From: an uncultured Clostridia bacterium
Lineage (GTDB): Bacteria; Bacillota; Clostridia; TANB77; CAG-508
Length of the DNA: 42,936 bases
Assembly: GCA_947630155.1 (NCBI GenBank)
Contig: CANRGM010000003.1
Coordinates: 1 to 42,936, forward strand
Reading direction: 5' to 3'
This document shows, piece after piece, positions 8,479 to 16,832 of this stretch. How positions within the stretch are numbered: position 1 is the stretch's first letter; each line of letters begins with the position of its first letter. Under the pieces are notes generated by a model. That model searched no databases and had not been told where the DNA came from. It was given only the letters and a program-made list of their open reading frames with translations. The translations under genes and the position numbers were made by a program.

Positions 8479-10466
8479 CTAATTGCACATTTTTTTAAAT
8501 TCTTCTTCGGTTATGATAGCTACACCCAATTGTTGTGCCTTTGTTAATTTACTGCCTGCATCTTCTCCAGCTAACACATATGTTGTTTTTTTAGATACTG
8601 AGCTTGATGTTTTTCCACCTAGTTTTTCTATTATCTCTGATGCCTGATCTCTTGTATATTCTTGTAATGCTCCTGTTAAAACAAATGTCATGCCTTCAAA
8701 TCTATTATCTGCACTTTCTTCTTCAAGGCTTTCCATATTAACACCTGCTTGCTTCAATTTATTTATTAAATCTATAGTCTGATCTTGTTTGAAGAAATCA
8801 TATATACTATTTGCAGTTATTTCACCTACATCATCTTGCATAATAAGAGCTTCTAGACTTGCATTCATTAGATTATCCATAGTCTTATATTTTTTTGCGA
8901 GTGTTTTAGCAAGTTTAGAACCTACATGTCGTATTCCAAGTGCTGTTATTAGTTTAGATAAATCATTATTTTTACTTTCATTAATAGCATCTATCAAATT
9001 CTGTGCAAACTTTTTACCATTCTTTTTCAAGGATGCAATATCTTCTAATTTTAAAGTATAAATATCTGCAATTTCTTTTATTAATTCTCTATCAATCAAC
9101 TGCTCTATTATACTATAACCTAAACCATCTATATCCATTCCAACTTTTGAAGAAAAATGCACTATACTTCTTAAAGCTTTCGCACTACACTCGATTCCTG
9201 TACATCTTGTAACTGATTCCCCATCTTCTCTAACAGCAGGTGCACCACATACTGGACAATGTGTTGGCATTGAAAATTCTTTTTCTTCACCAGTTCTTTT
9301 TTCTTTTACAACTGAAACAACTTCAGGAATTACATCTCCTGCTTTTTGTATAATAACAGTATCTCCTATTTTTAAGTCCTTTTCTTTTACAAAATCTTCA
9401 TTATGCAATGTTGTCTTTGAAATCAATGAACCTGCAACTCTTACTGGTTCTAATATTGCCATTGGTGTGATAGCACCTGTTCTTCCAACTTGACATATTA
9501 TATCTTTTAATATTGTTTGTTTCTGCTCTGGTGGATATTTGTATGCTATAGCCCATCTTGGTGTTTTTGCTGTTACTCCTAATTTCTCTCTTATATCTAA
9601 TTCATCAACTTTTATTACAGCTCCATCTATTCCAAATGATAAACCATCTCTGTTTTCTCCAATTTTGTTAATAGCTTGAACAGCTTCATCAATACTAGTA
9701 CAATATTCATGTATTGGATTAACATTAAATCCTAATTTTTTTAGGTAATTTAATTGTTCATTATGTGAATTGAATTTATTACCTTCCAATCTTTGTACAT
9801 TAAAAATAAATATATCTAAAGGTCTAGTAGCTGTAATCTTAGAATCAAGTTGACGAAGTGAGCCGGGCTGCTGCATTTCTTGCATTTGCAAATAGACTTT
9901 CTCCTAGAATTTCTCTTTCCTCATTCATTTTTTCAAACTCTTTTGAACCAATGAAAACTTCGCCTCTTACAATTATATTTACATTCTCAGTTAATTTTTT
10001 AGGTATATTTTTTATTGTTTTTAAATTTTCAGTAACATCTTCACCGAATTAGTCCATTACCTCTAGTTGCACCCCTTACAAACTCTCCATTAACATATTC
10101 CAATGCAACAGATAAACCATCTATTTTAGTTTCTACAACATAATTTAATTTTGGATATTGTTTCTTTACTCTTTTATCAAATTCCATTAATTCTTCAATT
10201 GAAAAAACATCTTGTAAACTCTGAAGTGGTACTTCATGTGTGATTTGAGAAAATCCCTCTTTAACATGACCTCCAACCTTTTGAGTCATAGAATCTTTTG
10301 TAACTAAATCTGGATATTCTTTTTCTAGATTTTTTAGTTCGTTCATTAACATATCATATTCAAAATCTGAAATCTCTGGCTCATCATCATCATAATATTT
10401 TTTCGCATGATACTCTAATATACCTCTGAGCTCCTCAATTCTCTTGTTTGCTAAATGCTTATCCAT
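8479..10466 (-). CDS. ligA: NAD-dependent DNA ligase, read through two +1 shifts at CGG
   Basis: LigA seals nicks with NAD as cofactor and is normally essential. The catalytic lysine is in ETKIDGLSVALEY. The OB-fold, the four-Cys zinc finger (CPVCGAP then CTGIEC), the HhH region and a C-terminal BRCT domain (FEGMTFVLTGAL) are all present. The frame is interrupted twice. At 10044-10046 ATT-CGG-TGA would end translation; skipping C gives the expected GNGLIGEDVTENL. At 9863-9865 GCC-CGG again breaks the frame; skipping C gives the family motif NARNAAAGSLRQLD. Read through both, the protein is 661 residues, the normal LigA length, with no other lesion. Neither fragment alone could be a full ligase. 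The start follows AAAGGAG. pgsA lies just upstream. Confidence 0.88.
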
Positions 10467-10505
10467 AAGTTTCTTTTCTCCTTTATCAAATAGTTCATAA
10501 GTATA

Positions 10506-11129
10506 TCATTTTAACATTTTCCGATGTTCACCCTCATGCAACAACTCTTTCCCATTTTTCAAATAATCAAATCCAGAAAAAATTGTAGCTATAACAGATA
10601 TACTCATTAATAATGTAGAACCCACATTAATAACCAAAGCAACTCCTTCTATATTTCCTCTTAAAAATTCACCAAAAGCATTCATATCAACTAAAGCAAG
10701 TATTAATGCACACATTTGAGTAACAGTTTTCAATTTACCCCATATTGATGCAGGTATCACTTTGCCATCATTTTCCACAGCAATTAATCTATATCCTGAA
10801 ACAATAAACTCCCTAAATAACACCACAATAGGAATCCATGCTGGTAATCTATCTGCTTCAACTAACATAATCATTGCAGCCAATACCAATATCTTATCAG
10901 CTATAGGATCCAAGAATTTTCCAAATGTTGTAATTTGGTTTCTAGAACGAGCTATATACCCATCTAATTTATCAGTAATAGAAGCAACTATAAAAATAAT
11001 TTCTACAAATATCCATGAAAGAGGTATTATAGAATCCGAATATATATTATCTAACCCCAAAAATGGTATTATTATCATTATAGGCACTAATATTATTCTA
11101 AATATTGTTAATTTATTTGGCAAATTCAT
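10506..11129 (-). CDS. pgsA: CDP-diacylglycerol-glycerol-3-phosphate 3-phosphatidyltransferase
   Basis: A 207-residue membrane enzyme that makes phosphatidylglycerol phosphate, the first step of anionic phospholipid synthesis. The CDP-alcohol phosphotransferase motif D-x2-D-G-x2-A-R-x8-G-x3-D-x3-D is complete in the stretch from TDKLDGYIARSRNQ to FGKFLDPIADK. Several hydrophobic helices follow. The start is preceded by AAGGAGG. One in-frame CGG lies six codons from the end (10521-10523): read as Arg the tail is EHRKMLK, read as +1 the tail is EHGKC followed by a stop. Either ending is tolerable at an unconserved C-terminus. Gene order UPF0182-pgsA-ligA on one strand suggests co-transcription. 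Confidence 0.92.
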   Translation of the reverse strand: MNLPNKLTIFRIILVPIMIIIPFLGLDNIYSDSIIPLSWIFVEIIFIVASITDKLDGYIARSRNQITTFGKFLDPIADKILVLAAMIMLVEADRLPAWIPIVVLFREFIVSGYRLIAVENDGKVIPASIWGKLKTVTQMCALILALVDMNAFGEFLRGNIEGVALVINVGSTLLMSISVIATIFSGFDYLKNGKELLHEGEHRKMLK

Positions 11130-11164
11130 ATATTCCTCCTTAAAAACTTTGATTATTTATAAAT

Positions 11165-13981
11165 TTATATTATATTATCTCTGTGATCTTTATTTTCATC
11201 TTTTTCTGAATCTTCATCTGACTTTCCATCTTCTAAGTCATTTGTATTATTTTCTGAATCATCATTATTATTTTCATCTTCATTCTTCTTGCTTTGTTCC
11301 TCTTTATACACATTTTCCAATTTATCAATTAAATCTTGCAATTTTTCCATATCTTTTCCAACCATCTCCCAATCTCCATTAGCAGTTGATTGTTCTAAAT
11401 TCTTATTGGCCTTGATAATTAGTTCGATTAGACCTTCAACATCATCTGTATTTTGAATTTCAATACCAATAGCATTTTGTGATACAAGATTAGTAAGTGC
11501 TGATTTTAAATTATCACCAATAGCAACTTTATTACCAGATGCCACAACTATTTTCTTTAGAGTAGGTAAAGCATCCTCCTCATTTATATATTGCTGATAT
11601 ATAGCCTCTACATACAATAATTTATTGTTTACAGGAACTACAACAATATTTTTTGTAAGTTTGGTTCCAGAGACATTTAAATTAGAAATTTGTTTATATA
11701 TTTCTTCATTTTGCTCTATTTGGGTATCTAACTGCAATAATCCCAAAACACTGCTATCATCAGGGAAATTATACAATTTTAAATTTGGAGTTCCATTTTC
11801 ATATGTTCCAACTAAGTATGATGTAATATTTTGTTTACCACTTATTGTAAATGGTAATACTAATCCTAATACACTATTATCATTATCTAGTGTTTTAATC
11901 ATAGTATAATAACTTTGAATTTGTGCAACAGAAGATTTTTCTGAACCTACTAAACTATATGTTGAAACATCCCATACATCATCAGTTCTATATAACACAT
12001 CTGCCTGTACATTATGATATCTTTTTAATATGTTTGCTTGAATATTATACAAATATTCAGGATATACAAAATGTCTACTAATATCTTCAGGTATTTGTTC
12101 ATCTAAATCTACAAATAAGTTTGCATATGCTTTTCTATATGCCATTACAATAGGATCTGTTCTATCTGTAATATAAAATTTTGTAATGCCATCATACGCA
12201 TCTATTAAAACTTTTACAGAATTTCGTATATAATTTATTTCTTTATCATTTGCCATTGTTTTTTGTGCATATGGATAGTAATTTGATGTTGTGTATGCAT
12301 CTAATACCCATACCAATTTTCCGTCATCTGTTATAACTAGATATGGATTATCATCATATATTAAGTATGGCATGATTGTTTTAGCTCTTTTTATAATGTT
12401 TCTATTTATTAATATCTTGCTATCAGATTGAATATCTGATGAAAAAGCAAGTTTTGTATCACCTTGTGATAAAGCCAAAATCATTCTATCAAGAAATCCT
12501 AATTGTAGACCAGCTTTTCCATTATATTTATTGGTTTCGTTAGTTTTGTCAGAACTTGGATAATCAAATTCTTGCTTTGTTTTACTATTTGTAACAATTG
12601 TTTCATTAGTTTGTAAACCAAAATATATTCTTGGTTCACTAATTTCTATATCATTTTCTGTAAAACTTTTTTGATAATTTTCTAAGTTCCCTACTTGATT
12701 CGTTGAAGTCGCTGATGTTGCAATAACACCATATCCATGTGTATATTCATATGTTGAATTAATATAAGAATTTCCTTTATTAACAATTTCTCTTGGCGAC
12801 ATGTATAATACAGCATCTTCTCCATTCAAGTTATATTTTCCAATTTGACTTGAACTATATTTATAATATCCTTTATTAGTCAAGGTTCCATTCAAATTTT
12901 GTAATACTAAGTCTCTATTTGTGATTGAGATATTGCTTAATAATTTAGCATTTTCAATTATATCTTTGTCATCTAATGCACCTTCATTTTCAACTGAAAC
13001 CTCATCAATATCTATTTTATAACTATTTCTAGTACTTTCTATATTATAATTTATATAATCCTTTTGCTTGTCCAATTCATTAGAATGGATGAACATTGCA
13101 TCATAACTTACCAAGGTAACAACTAATAAGCACAAATATATTGGAACTGTTAGAATAGATCCAATAACCTTTTTGGTCTTACCTTTGTTATATGCAGATA
13201 TTGCTAAAAAGACAGATATAATTATAATTATTGATAATAATCTATAACCCCACAATTTTATACTAACATCTGCTAAACCAGCACCATAAAGAGAATAAGT
13301 ATTTTTCTCACCTATACTTAAAAATTTACTTGTACTTAGATCTTGTGTTTTAAAAAATGCTAGAATTGCAAGTAAAATAGATAGCACTTTTACATTATTC
13401 AAAAATTGTTTTATTATTTTACTTTTTTTAAGAGTCTCACTTCTAACTCCATCAAATTGAGTGTTTAATGCTACTATATAATAAATTCCTGCATATATTG
13501 TTATTGCTACTACAGTAATTATACTAAACCATAATATATATTCCAAAAATGGTTTTTGAAATAAATAGTATCCAATATCATGATGAAAAATTTTATCTTC
13601 AATTTCAAATGATGTGCTATTTATAAATAATATCAATTTATTCATTGTTAAATTTGATGTGACTAAACTTACTAGTGTTGCAATAATTAAAGATATTGAT
13701 TTATTTGGTAATTTAGGCATTGCCTTTTTTTCATCATCAAAAAATTCTTTTAATCCTGAAGATATTCTCTTATTGGTACTATATATTGCTAAAAATACAA
13801 AAATAAATGTTGCTATTAATGAAATCGTTTTATACTGAAAATTTTTCCAATATACTGAAATATATTGTTCACCTATTTCTAGCTTTTCTAAATATGCACC
13901 CTTAAACATTACAATTAATCCTATTGTAACTACAATTAAAAATAATATTACTATAAATGTTCTTTTCTTACTCTTTTTCAT
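11165..13981 (-). CDS. UPF0182 family membrane protein
   Basis: A 938-residue UPF0182 (COG1615) protein of typical size. About seven transmembrane helices occupy the N-terminal third, from TFIVILFLIVVTIGLIVMF onward, followed by a large extracytoplasmic domain. Family landmarks include HGYGVIATSATS, YGLQTNETIV-type sequence around IYFGLQTNE and LVWVLDAYTTSNYYPYAQ. The C-terminal 50 residues are a low-complexity acidic and Asn-rich tail (NNDDSENNTNDLEDG). Function is unknown in the family. The ribosome-binding site upstream of 13981 is weak (AAAGGTTTGAGG region). Confidence 0.85.
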   Translation of the reverse strand: MKKSKKRTFIVILFLIVVTIGLIVMFKGAYLEKLEIGEQYISVYWKNFQYKTISLIATFIFVFLAIYSTNKRISSGLKEFFDDEKKAMPKLPNKSISLIIATLVSLVTSNLTMNKLILFINSTSFEIEDKIFHHDIGYYLFQKPFLEYILWFSIITVVAITIYAGIYYIVALNTQFDGVRSETLKKSKIIKQFLNNVKVLSILLAILAFFKTQDLSTSKFLSIGEKNTYSLYGAGLADVSIKLWGYRLLSIIIIISVFLAISAYNKGKTKKVIGSILTVPIYLCLLVVTLVSYDAMFIHSNELDKQKDYINYNIESTRNSYKIDIDEVSVENEGALDDKDIIENAKLLSNISITNRDLVLQNLNGTLTNKGYYKYSSSQIGKYNLNGEDAVLYMSPREIVNKGNSYINSTYEYTHGYGVIATSATSTNQVGNLENYQKSFTENDIEISEPRIYFGLQTNETIVTNSKTKQEFDYPSSDKTNETNKYNGKAGLQLGFLDRMILALSQGDTKLAFSSDIQSDSKILINRNIIKRAKTIMPYLIYDDNPYLVITDDGKLVWVLDAYTTSNYYPYAQKTMANDKEINYIRNSVKVLIDAYDGITKFYITDRTDPIVMAYRKAYANLFVDLDEQIPEDISRHFVYPEYLYNIQANILKRYHNVQADVLYRTDDVWDVSTYSLVGSEKSSVAQIQSYYTMIKTLDNDNSVLGLVLPFTISGKQNITSYLVGTYENGTPNLKLYNFPDDSSVLGLLQLDTQIEQNEEIYKQISNLNVSGTKLTKNIVVVPVNNKLLYVEAIYQQYINEEDALPTLKKIVVASGNKVAIGDNLKSALTNLVSQNAIGIEIQNTDDVEGLIELIIKANKNLEQSTANGDWEMVGKDMEKLQDLIDKLENVYKEEQSKKNEDENNNDDSENNTNDLEDGKSDEDSEKDENKDHRDNII

Positions 13982-14051
13982 TTTATATCCTCAAACCTTT
14001 CGTTTTTTATAGGATTCTTCACTTTCCTACTTTACTAGAGATTCATAAAAA

Positions 14052-14957
14052 TTAAATTAGTGCATTAACAAAATCATTACTATCAAATTTTTCCATATCA
14101 TCTATTTGCTCACCTACACCAATGAATTTTATTGGCATATTGTTTTCTGAAACAATACCTATAACTGCTCCACCTTTAGCTGTTCCATCTAGCTTTGTAA
14201 GTATTAATCCATTTATATCAACTGTTTCTTTAAATGCTTTTACTTGTAAAATGGCATTTTGCCCTGTTGTTGCATCTAGCACCATTAGTACTTCTTGAGA
14301 GCTCTCAGGTAATTCTCTATCTATTATTTTCTTTATTTTTATAAGTTCATCCATTAAATATTTTTTATTATGAAGTCTTCCTGCGGTATCACAAATTAAT
14401 ACATCTGCATTTCTTTCTTTTGTTATTTTTATTGCATCATATACAACAGATGCTGGATCTGACCCCTCCTGTCTTTTCACTATTTCGCAACCTGCTCTAT
14501 TAGCCCATATTTCTAGTTGTTCAACTGCTGCTGCTCTAAATGTATCTGCTGCTGCAATAACAACTTTTTTTCCGTCGTTTTTTAATCTATTTGCTATTTT
14601 CCCAATAGATGTTGTTTTTCCAACTCCATTAACTCCAACCACCAAAATTATTGATGGTGTAGTTTCTAAATGTAATGATGAATCAACTGAATCTAGTATA
14701 TTTTTTATAATTTCTTTTAATGCTTTTTTTACTTCTTCAGCATCCTCTATCTTTTCTTTTTTTATTTTATCTCTTAATTCAGAAATTATTTTTTCTGATG
14801 TTTCCATACCTACATCTGACATTATTAATGCTTCTTCTAGTTCCTCTAATAAGTCTTCATCTACTTTTCTGAATGTACTAAATACATTGTTTATCTTTTC
14901 ATTTATTGATGTTTTTGTCTTGCTAAGACCTTGTTTTAATTTATCAAAAAAGCCCAT
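14052..14957 (-). CDS. ftsY: Signal recognition particle receptor FtsY
   Basis: A 301-residue SRP-GTPase that docks SRP-bound ribosomes at the membrane. The N-terminal four-helix N domain includes DLLEELEEALIMSDVGMET. The GTPase motifs follow in order: G1 GVNGVGKTTSIGKIA, DTFRAAAVEQLEIW, DTAGR, TKLDGTAKGG and a closing GVGEQIDDM. The acidic A domain of some FtsY proteins is absent, as is common in Bacillota. Start ATG 14957 follows GGGGGA. A good promoter lies 36 bases upstream, so transcription probably begins here and proceeds toward UPF0182 and pgsA. Confidence 0.95.
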   Translation of the reverse strand: MGFFDKLKQGLSKTKTSINEKINNVFSTFRKVDEDLLEELEEALIMSDVGMETSEKIISELRDKIKKEKIEDAEEVKKALKEIIKNILDSVDSSLHLETTPSIILVVGVNGVGKTTSIGKIANRLKNDGKKVVIAAADTFRAAAVEQLEIWANRAGCEIVKRQEGSDPASVVYDAIKITKERNADVLICDTAGRLHNKKYLMDELIKIKKIIDRELPESSQEVLMVLDATTGQNAILQVKAFKETVDINGLILTKLDGTAKGGAVIGIVSENNMPIKFIGVGEQIDDMEKFDSNDFVNALI

Positions 14958-14992
14958 GTTATGTCCCCCGTTTTTTGTTTTTATTCATCAAA

Positions 14993-15021
14993 ATTATACT
15001 ATAATATGTTTTATTATGCAA
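14993..15021 (-). promoter_or_regulatory. Candidate ftsY promoter
   Basis: On the minus strand TTGCAT (15016-15021) and TATAAT (14993-14998) are separated by 17 bases and lie about 40 bases before the ftsY start. Confidence 0.6.
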
Positions 15022-15095
15022 GGTGTTTTTTTATTTCTGTTGACTAACACTACAATTGTAGAAATTTATTTTCATCAGATTTTTCTATATATCGT

Positions 15096-15962
15096 CTACT
15101 CAAGCAATTTCTTACTCTCATCTAATTCTTCAATCTTTTTTATTCCAGAACTATCTTTTAAAATTTCTAATTGTTTTTTAGCAATCTCATTTAACTTTTC
15201 TAATCTACTTCTTTGAGAAAATCCTTGGCTAATTAATTCAGCATTTAAATTTTCTAAGTTAACTAGAATAACTAATTGAAGTATATTAGCATAATCTCGC
15301 ATATTGCCTTCTAAATTAGGATTTTTTTCTTTCCATTCTTTAGCCGTCATTCCAAAAAGTGCTACATTTAATATATCTGCTTCATTTGCGTAGATATATA
15401 ATTTTTGATTTTCAGTAAGATTTGGGATAAGATTTTCTTTTATACTGTCAGTATGTACTCTGTAATTTGTTTTGGCTAATTCTCTTCTAACAGACCAATC
15501 AACTTTGTTTTGATAACTTTCATTTTTCTTTAATCTCTCAAATTCCGTAATTAAATATAATTTAAATTCTACATTTAACCAACTAGCAAATTCAAACGCT
15601 ATATCTGGATGTGCAAATGTTCCAATGCTATACTTCCCACTACTTGGAATAATGCCAATAGCATTAAACTCCTTTTTCCAACGATTTGGAGTCATAGTAA
15701 AACGGTTATATCCCACTTCATCAATTTTAATTCTGTGGGATTCCACGGAATTAAAATTATCGTTGTGTAATTCTTCCCATAAACTATAAAAAGCAAAAGA
15801 TTCCTTGTTTGACATCCAATTTCTTATAACTCCCGATGGATCTTCAGGGTTTTCGTACTTTGCCAAATCTGTTAATGATATGTAATCTACATCTCCAATT
15901 TTCATTACACCAACAAGATTATCTTTAACTTTTAATTCAGTTTTTATCATTTCTTTCTTCAT
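15096..15962 (-). CDS. KilA-N domain protein
   Basis: A 288-residue protein whose N-terminal part matches the KilA-N fold: VDYISLTDLAKYENPEDPS, GVIRNWMSNKES, then FAHPDIAFEFASWLNVEF and LITEFERLK. KilA-N domains are predicted DNA-binding modules first seen in phage P1 KilA and large DNA viruses, and also occur in bacterial chromosomes. The C-terminal half is helical and charged and is not one I can name. It has its own promoter and a strong AAAGGAG site, and lies just outside the prophage boundary, so it could be a relic of another element or a host gene. Confidence 0.8.
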   Translation of the reverse strand: MKKEMIKTELKVKDNLVGVMKIGDVDYISLTDLAKYENPEDPSGVIRNWMSNKESFAFYSLWEELHNDNFNSVESHRIKIDEVGYNRFTMTPNRWKKEFNAIGIIPSSGKYSIGTFAHPDIAFEFASWLNVEFKLYLITEFERLKKNESYQNKVDWSVRRELAKTNYRVHTDSIKENLIPNLTENQKLYIYANEADILNVALFGMTAKEWKEKNPNLEGNMRDYANILQLVILVNLENLNAELISQGFSQRSRLEKLNEIAKKQLEILKDSSGIKKIEELDESKKLLE

Positions 15963-15991
15963 ACTATCGCACTCCTTTCAATGTACTATAT

Positions 15992-16020
15992 ATTATAAAA
16001 CATTTGTTTGCTAATGTCAA
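15992..16020 (-). promoter_or_regulatory. Strong sigma-A promoter of the KilA-N gene
   Basis: On the minus strand a perfect TTGACA (16015-16020) and a perfect TATAAT (15992-15997) are separated by 17 bases, about 30 bases before the start codon. Confidence 0.8.
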
Positions 16021-16213
16021 TTATATTTTTGAATTTTTTCCTAATTTCTTTATATTATTAGATAAATACAATACCACTTGATTTTGTTCTTCTTTTTCGT
16101 AAGCTTTGCTTGTTACAGATATTTTGCAATATCTAACTCGCCACCCAATAAATGTAAACTCCTGCAATCTTCTTTTTTTCTACTGTTTGAGTGTCTAAAT
16201 AATTCTCCTTCTT
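16021..16213. other. Non-coding stretch with a possible short gene remnant
   Basis: No complete gene is visible. On the minus strand one frame stays open for over 50 codons (roughly 16190 to 16030) and includes SVTSKAYEKEEQNQVVLYLS before a TAA. It has no start or ribosome-binding site that I trust. It may be the decayed end of a gene, but the family is not recognisable. Confidence 0.25.
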
Positions 16214-16479
16214 CAGAGTAGCTAAAACTGTAGGATTACGTATGGGTAGGTGGGATATATATTACTTTAAAAATGTGGCTTAAGTGGGGACCGGCTAGCT
16301 ACAGAGAGTTATAATTCCCCAGACCACCACAAAACCAAAAACGTATACATACTCACTCACTGCCATACAGCAATCCGACTATCGCACTTAGGAATTATTA
16401 CTCTCTGTGCGATGTTGGGAAACATTTTTAAAGTAATATATATCCCACCTACCCATACGTAATTCTACAGTTTTAGCGG
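16214..16479. repeat. Long inverted-repeat element B (56-bp arms, nested hairpin)
   Basis: The arms 16221-16276 and 16422-16477 are reverse complements over 56 bases with a single difference (G at 16234 against T at 16464), which would be a G-U pair in a plus-strand RNA. Within the 145-base central part a second inverted repeat pairs ACAGAGAGTTATAATTCC with GGAATTATTACTCTCTGT, one mismatch. Like element A the left arm is preceded by CAGAGTA (16214-16220) and the right arm is followed by GG. The middle is more GC-rich than the surroundings and contains no credible gene. A and B look like members of one family. Confidence 0.75.
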
Positions 16480-16504
16480 ACACCTGCAAATACAAACAAA
16501 AAAG

Positions 16505-16535
16505 GCAAAAAAATAAGCCGACCAAATCGACTTAC
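16505..16535 (-). terminator. Rho-independent terminator, minus strand
   Basis: On the minus strand AAGTCGA, loop TTTGG and TCGGCTT form a seven-pair stem (one G-T), followed by ATTTTTTT. It lies downstream of the tRNA-Thr 3' half and would have ended the original tRNA transcript; it now also stops late prophage transcription from entering the host genes. Confidence 0.7.
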
Positions 16536-16539
16536 ATAA

Positions 16540-16652
16540 AATGAAAAATTAATAATGAATAGTGAATAATTCCAAATGTGCTTCTCTATAAATTAGAGAT
16601 TATTCATTATTAATTATTCATTATTCATTGCGATGTAAATACATCGCACATT
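16540..16652. repeat. AT-rich MITE-like inverted repeat with tandem ATTCATT units
   Basis: ATTAATAATGAATAGTGAAT on the left faces repeated ATTATTCATT units on the right. TCCAAATGTGC (16571-16581) is the inverted copy of the sequence running out of the tRNA 3' end. A perfect small hairpin GCGATGTA-AA-TACATCGC lies at 16630-16647. The overall shape is that of the short AT-rich palindromic repeats found scattered in clostridial genomes; I cannot assign a family. Confidence 0.45.
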
Positions 16653-16702
16653 TGGAGCTACCAGGCAGAATCGAACTGCCGACCTACTGGTTACGAACCA
16701 GT
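16653..16702 (-). other. 3' half of tRNA-Thr(CGU): prophage attachment-site remnant
   Basis: On the minus strand the sequence contains an anticodon arm ACTGG-TTCGTAA-CCAGT (anticodon CGT), variable region, a T arm with GGCAGTTCGATTCTGCC, and the acceptor end TAGCTCCA. The 5' half (acceptor strand GGAGCTA and D arm) is missing: upstream of the anticodon stem the sequence changes to unrelated AT-rich DNA. This is what remains when an element integrates into a tRNA gene and carries its own copy of the 3' half; the intact tRNA should stand at the other prophage end, outside this window. Confidence 0.8.
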
Positions 16703-16832
16703 TTTGTGTATTTCTTATATTGCTTGTTTTTCTATACATTCTAATAATATTTGTGTCTTTTGACACACTTATTTGACACACTATTATATGTTTTTTAAAT
16801 TATAGAATTATTTTTTATTTTCTATGTTAGTA

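Noticed and set aside
10041..10046. TGA recoding (code 4 or 25) at ATT-CGG-TGA in ligA
   Set aside because: Reading through TGA in the same frame does not recover the downstream ligase sequence; only a +1 shift does. Other genes in the window end normally at TGA.
8479..10466. ligA as a pseudogene or as two separate genes
   Set aside because: All motifs are intact across both breaks, the combined length is normal, the middle segment has no start of its own, and the lesion type is the same as in four other genes.
16653..16702. Complete tRNA-Thr gene
   Set aside because: The acceptor 5' strand and D arm are absent upstream of the anticodon arm.
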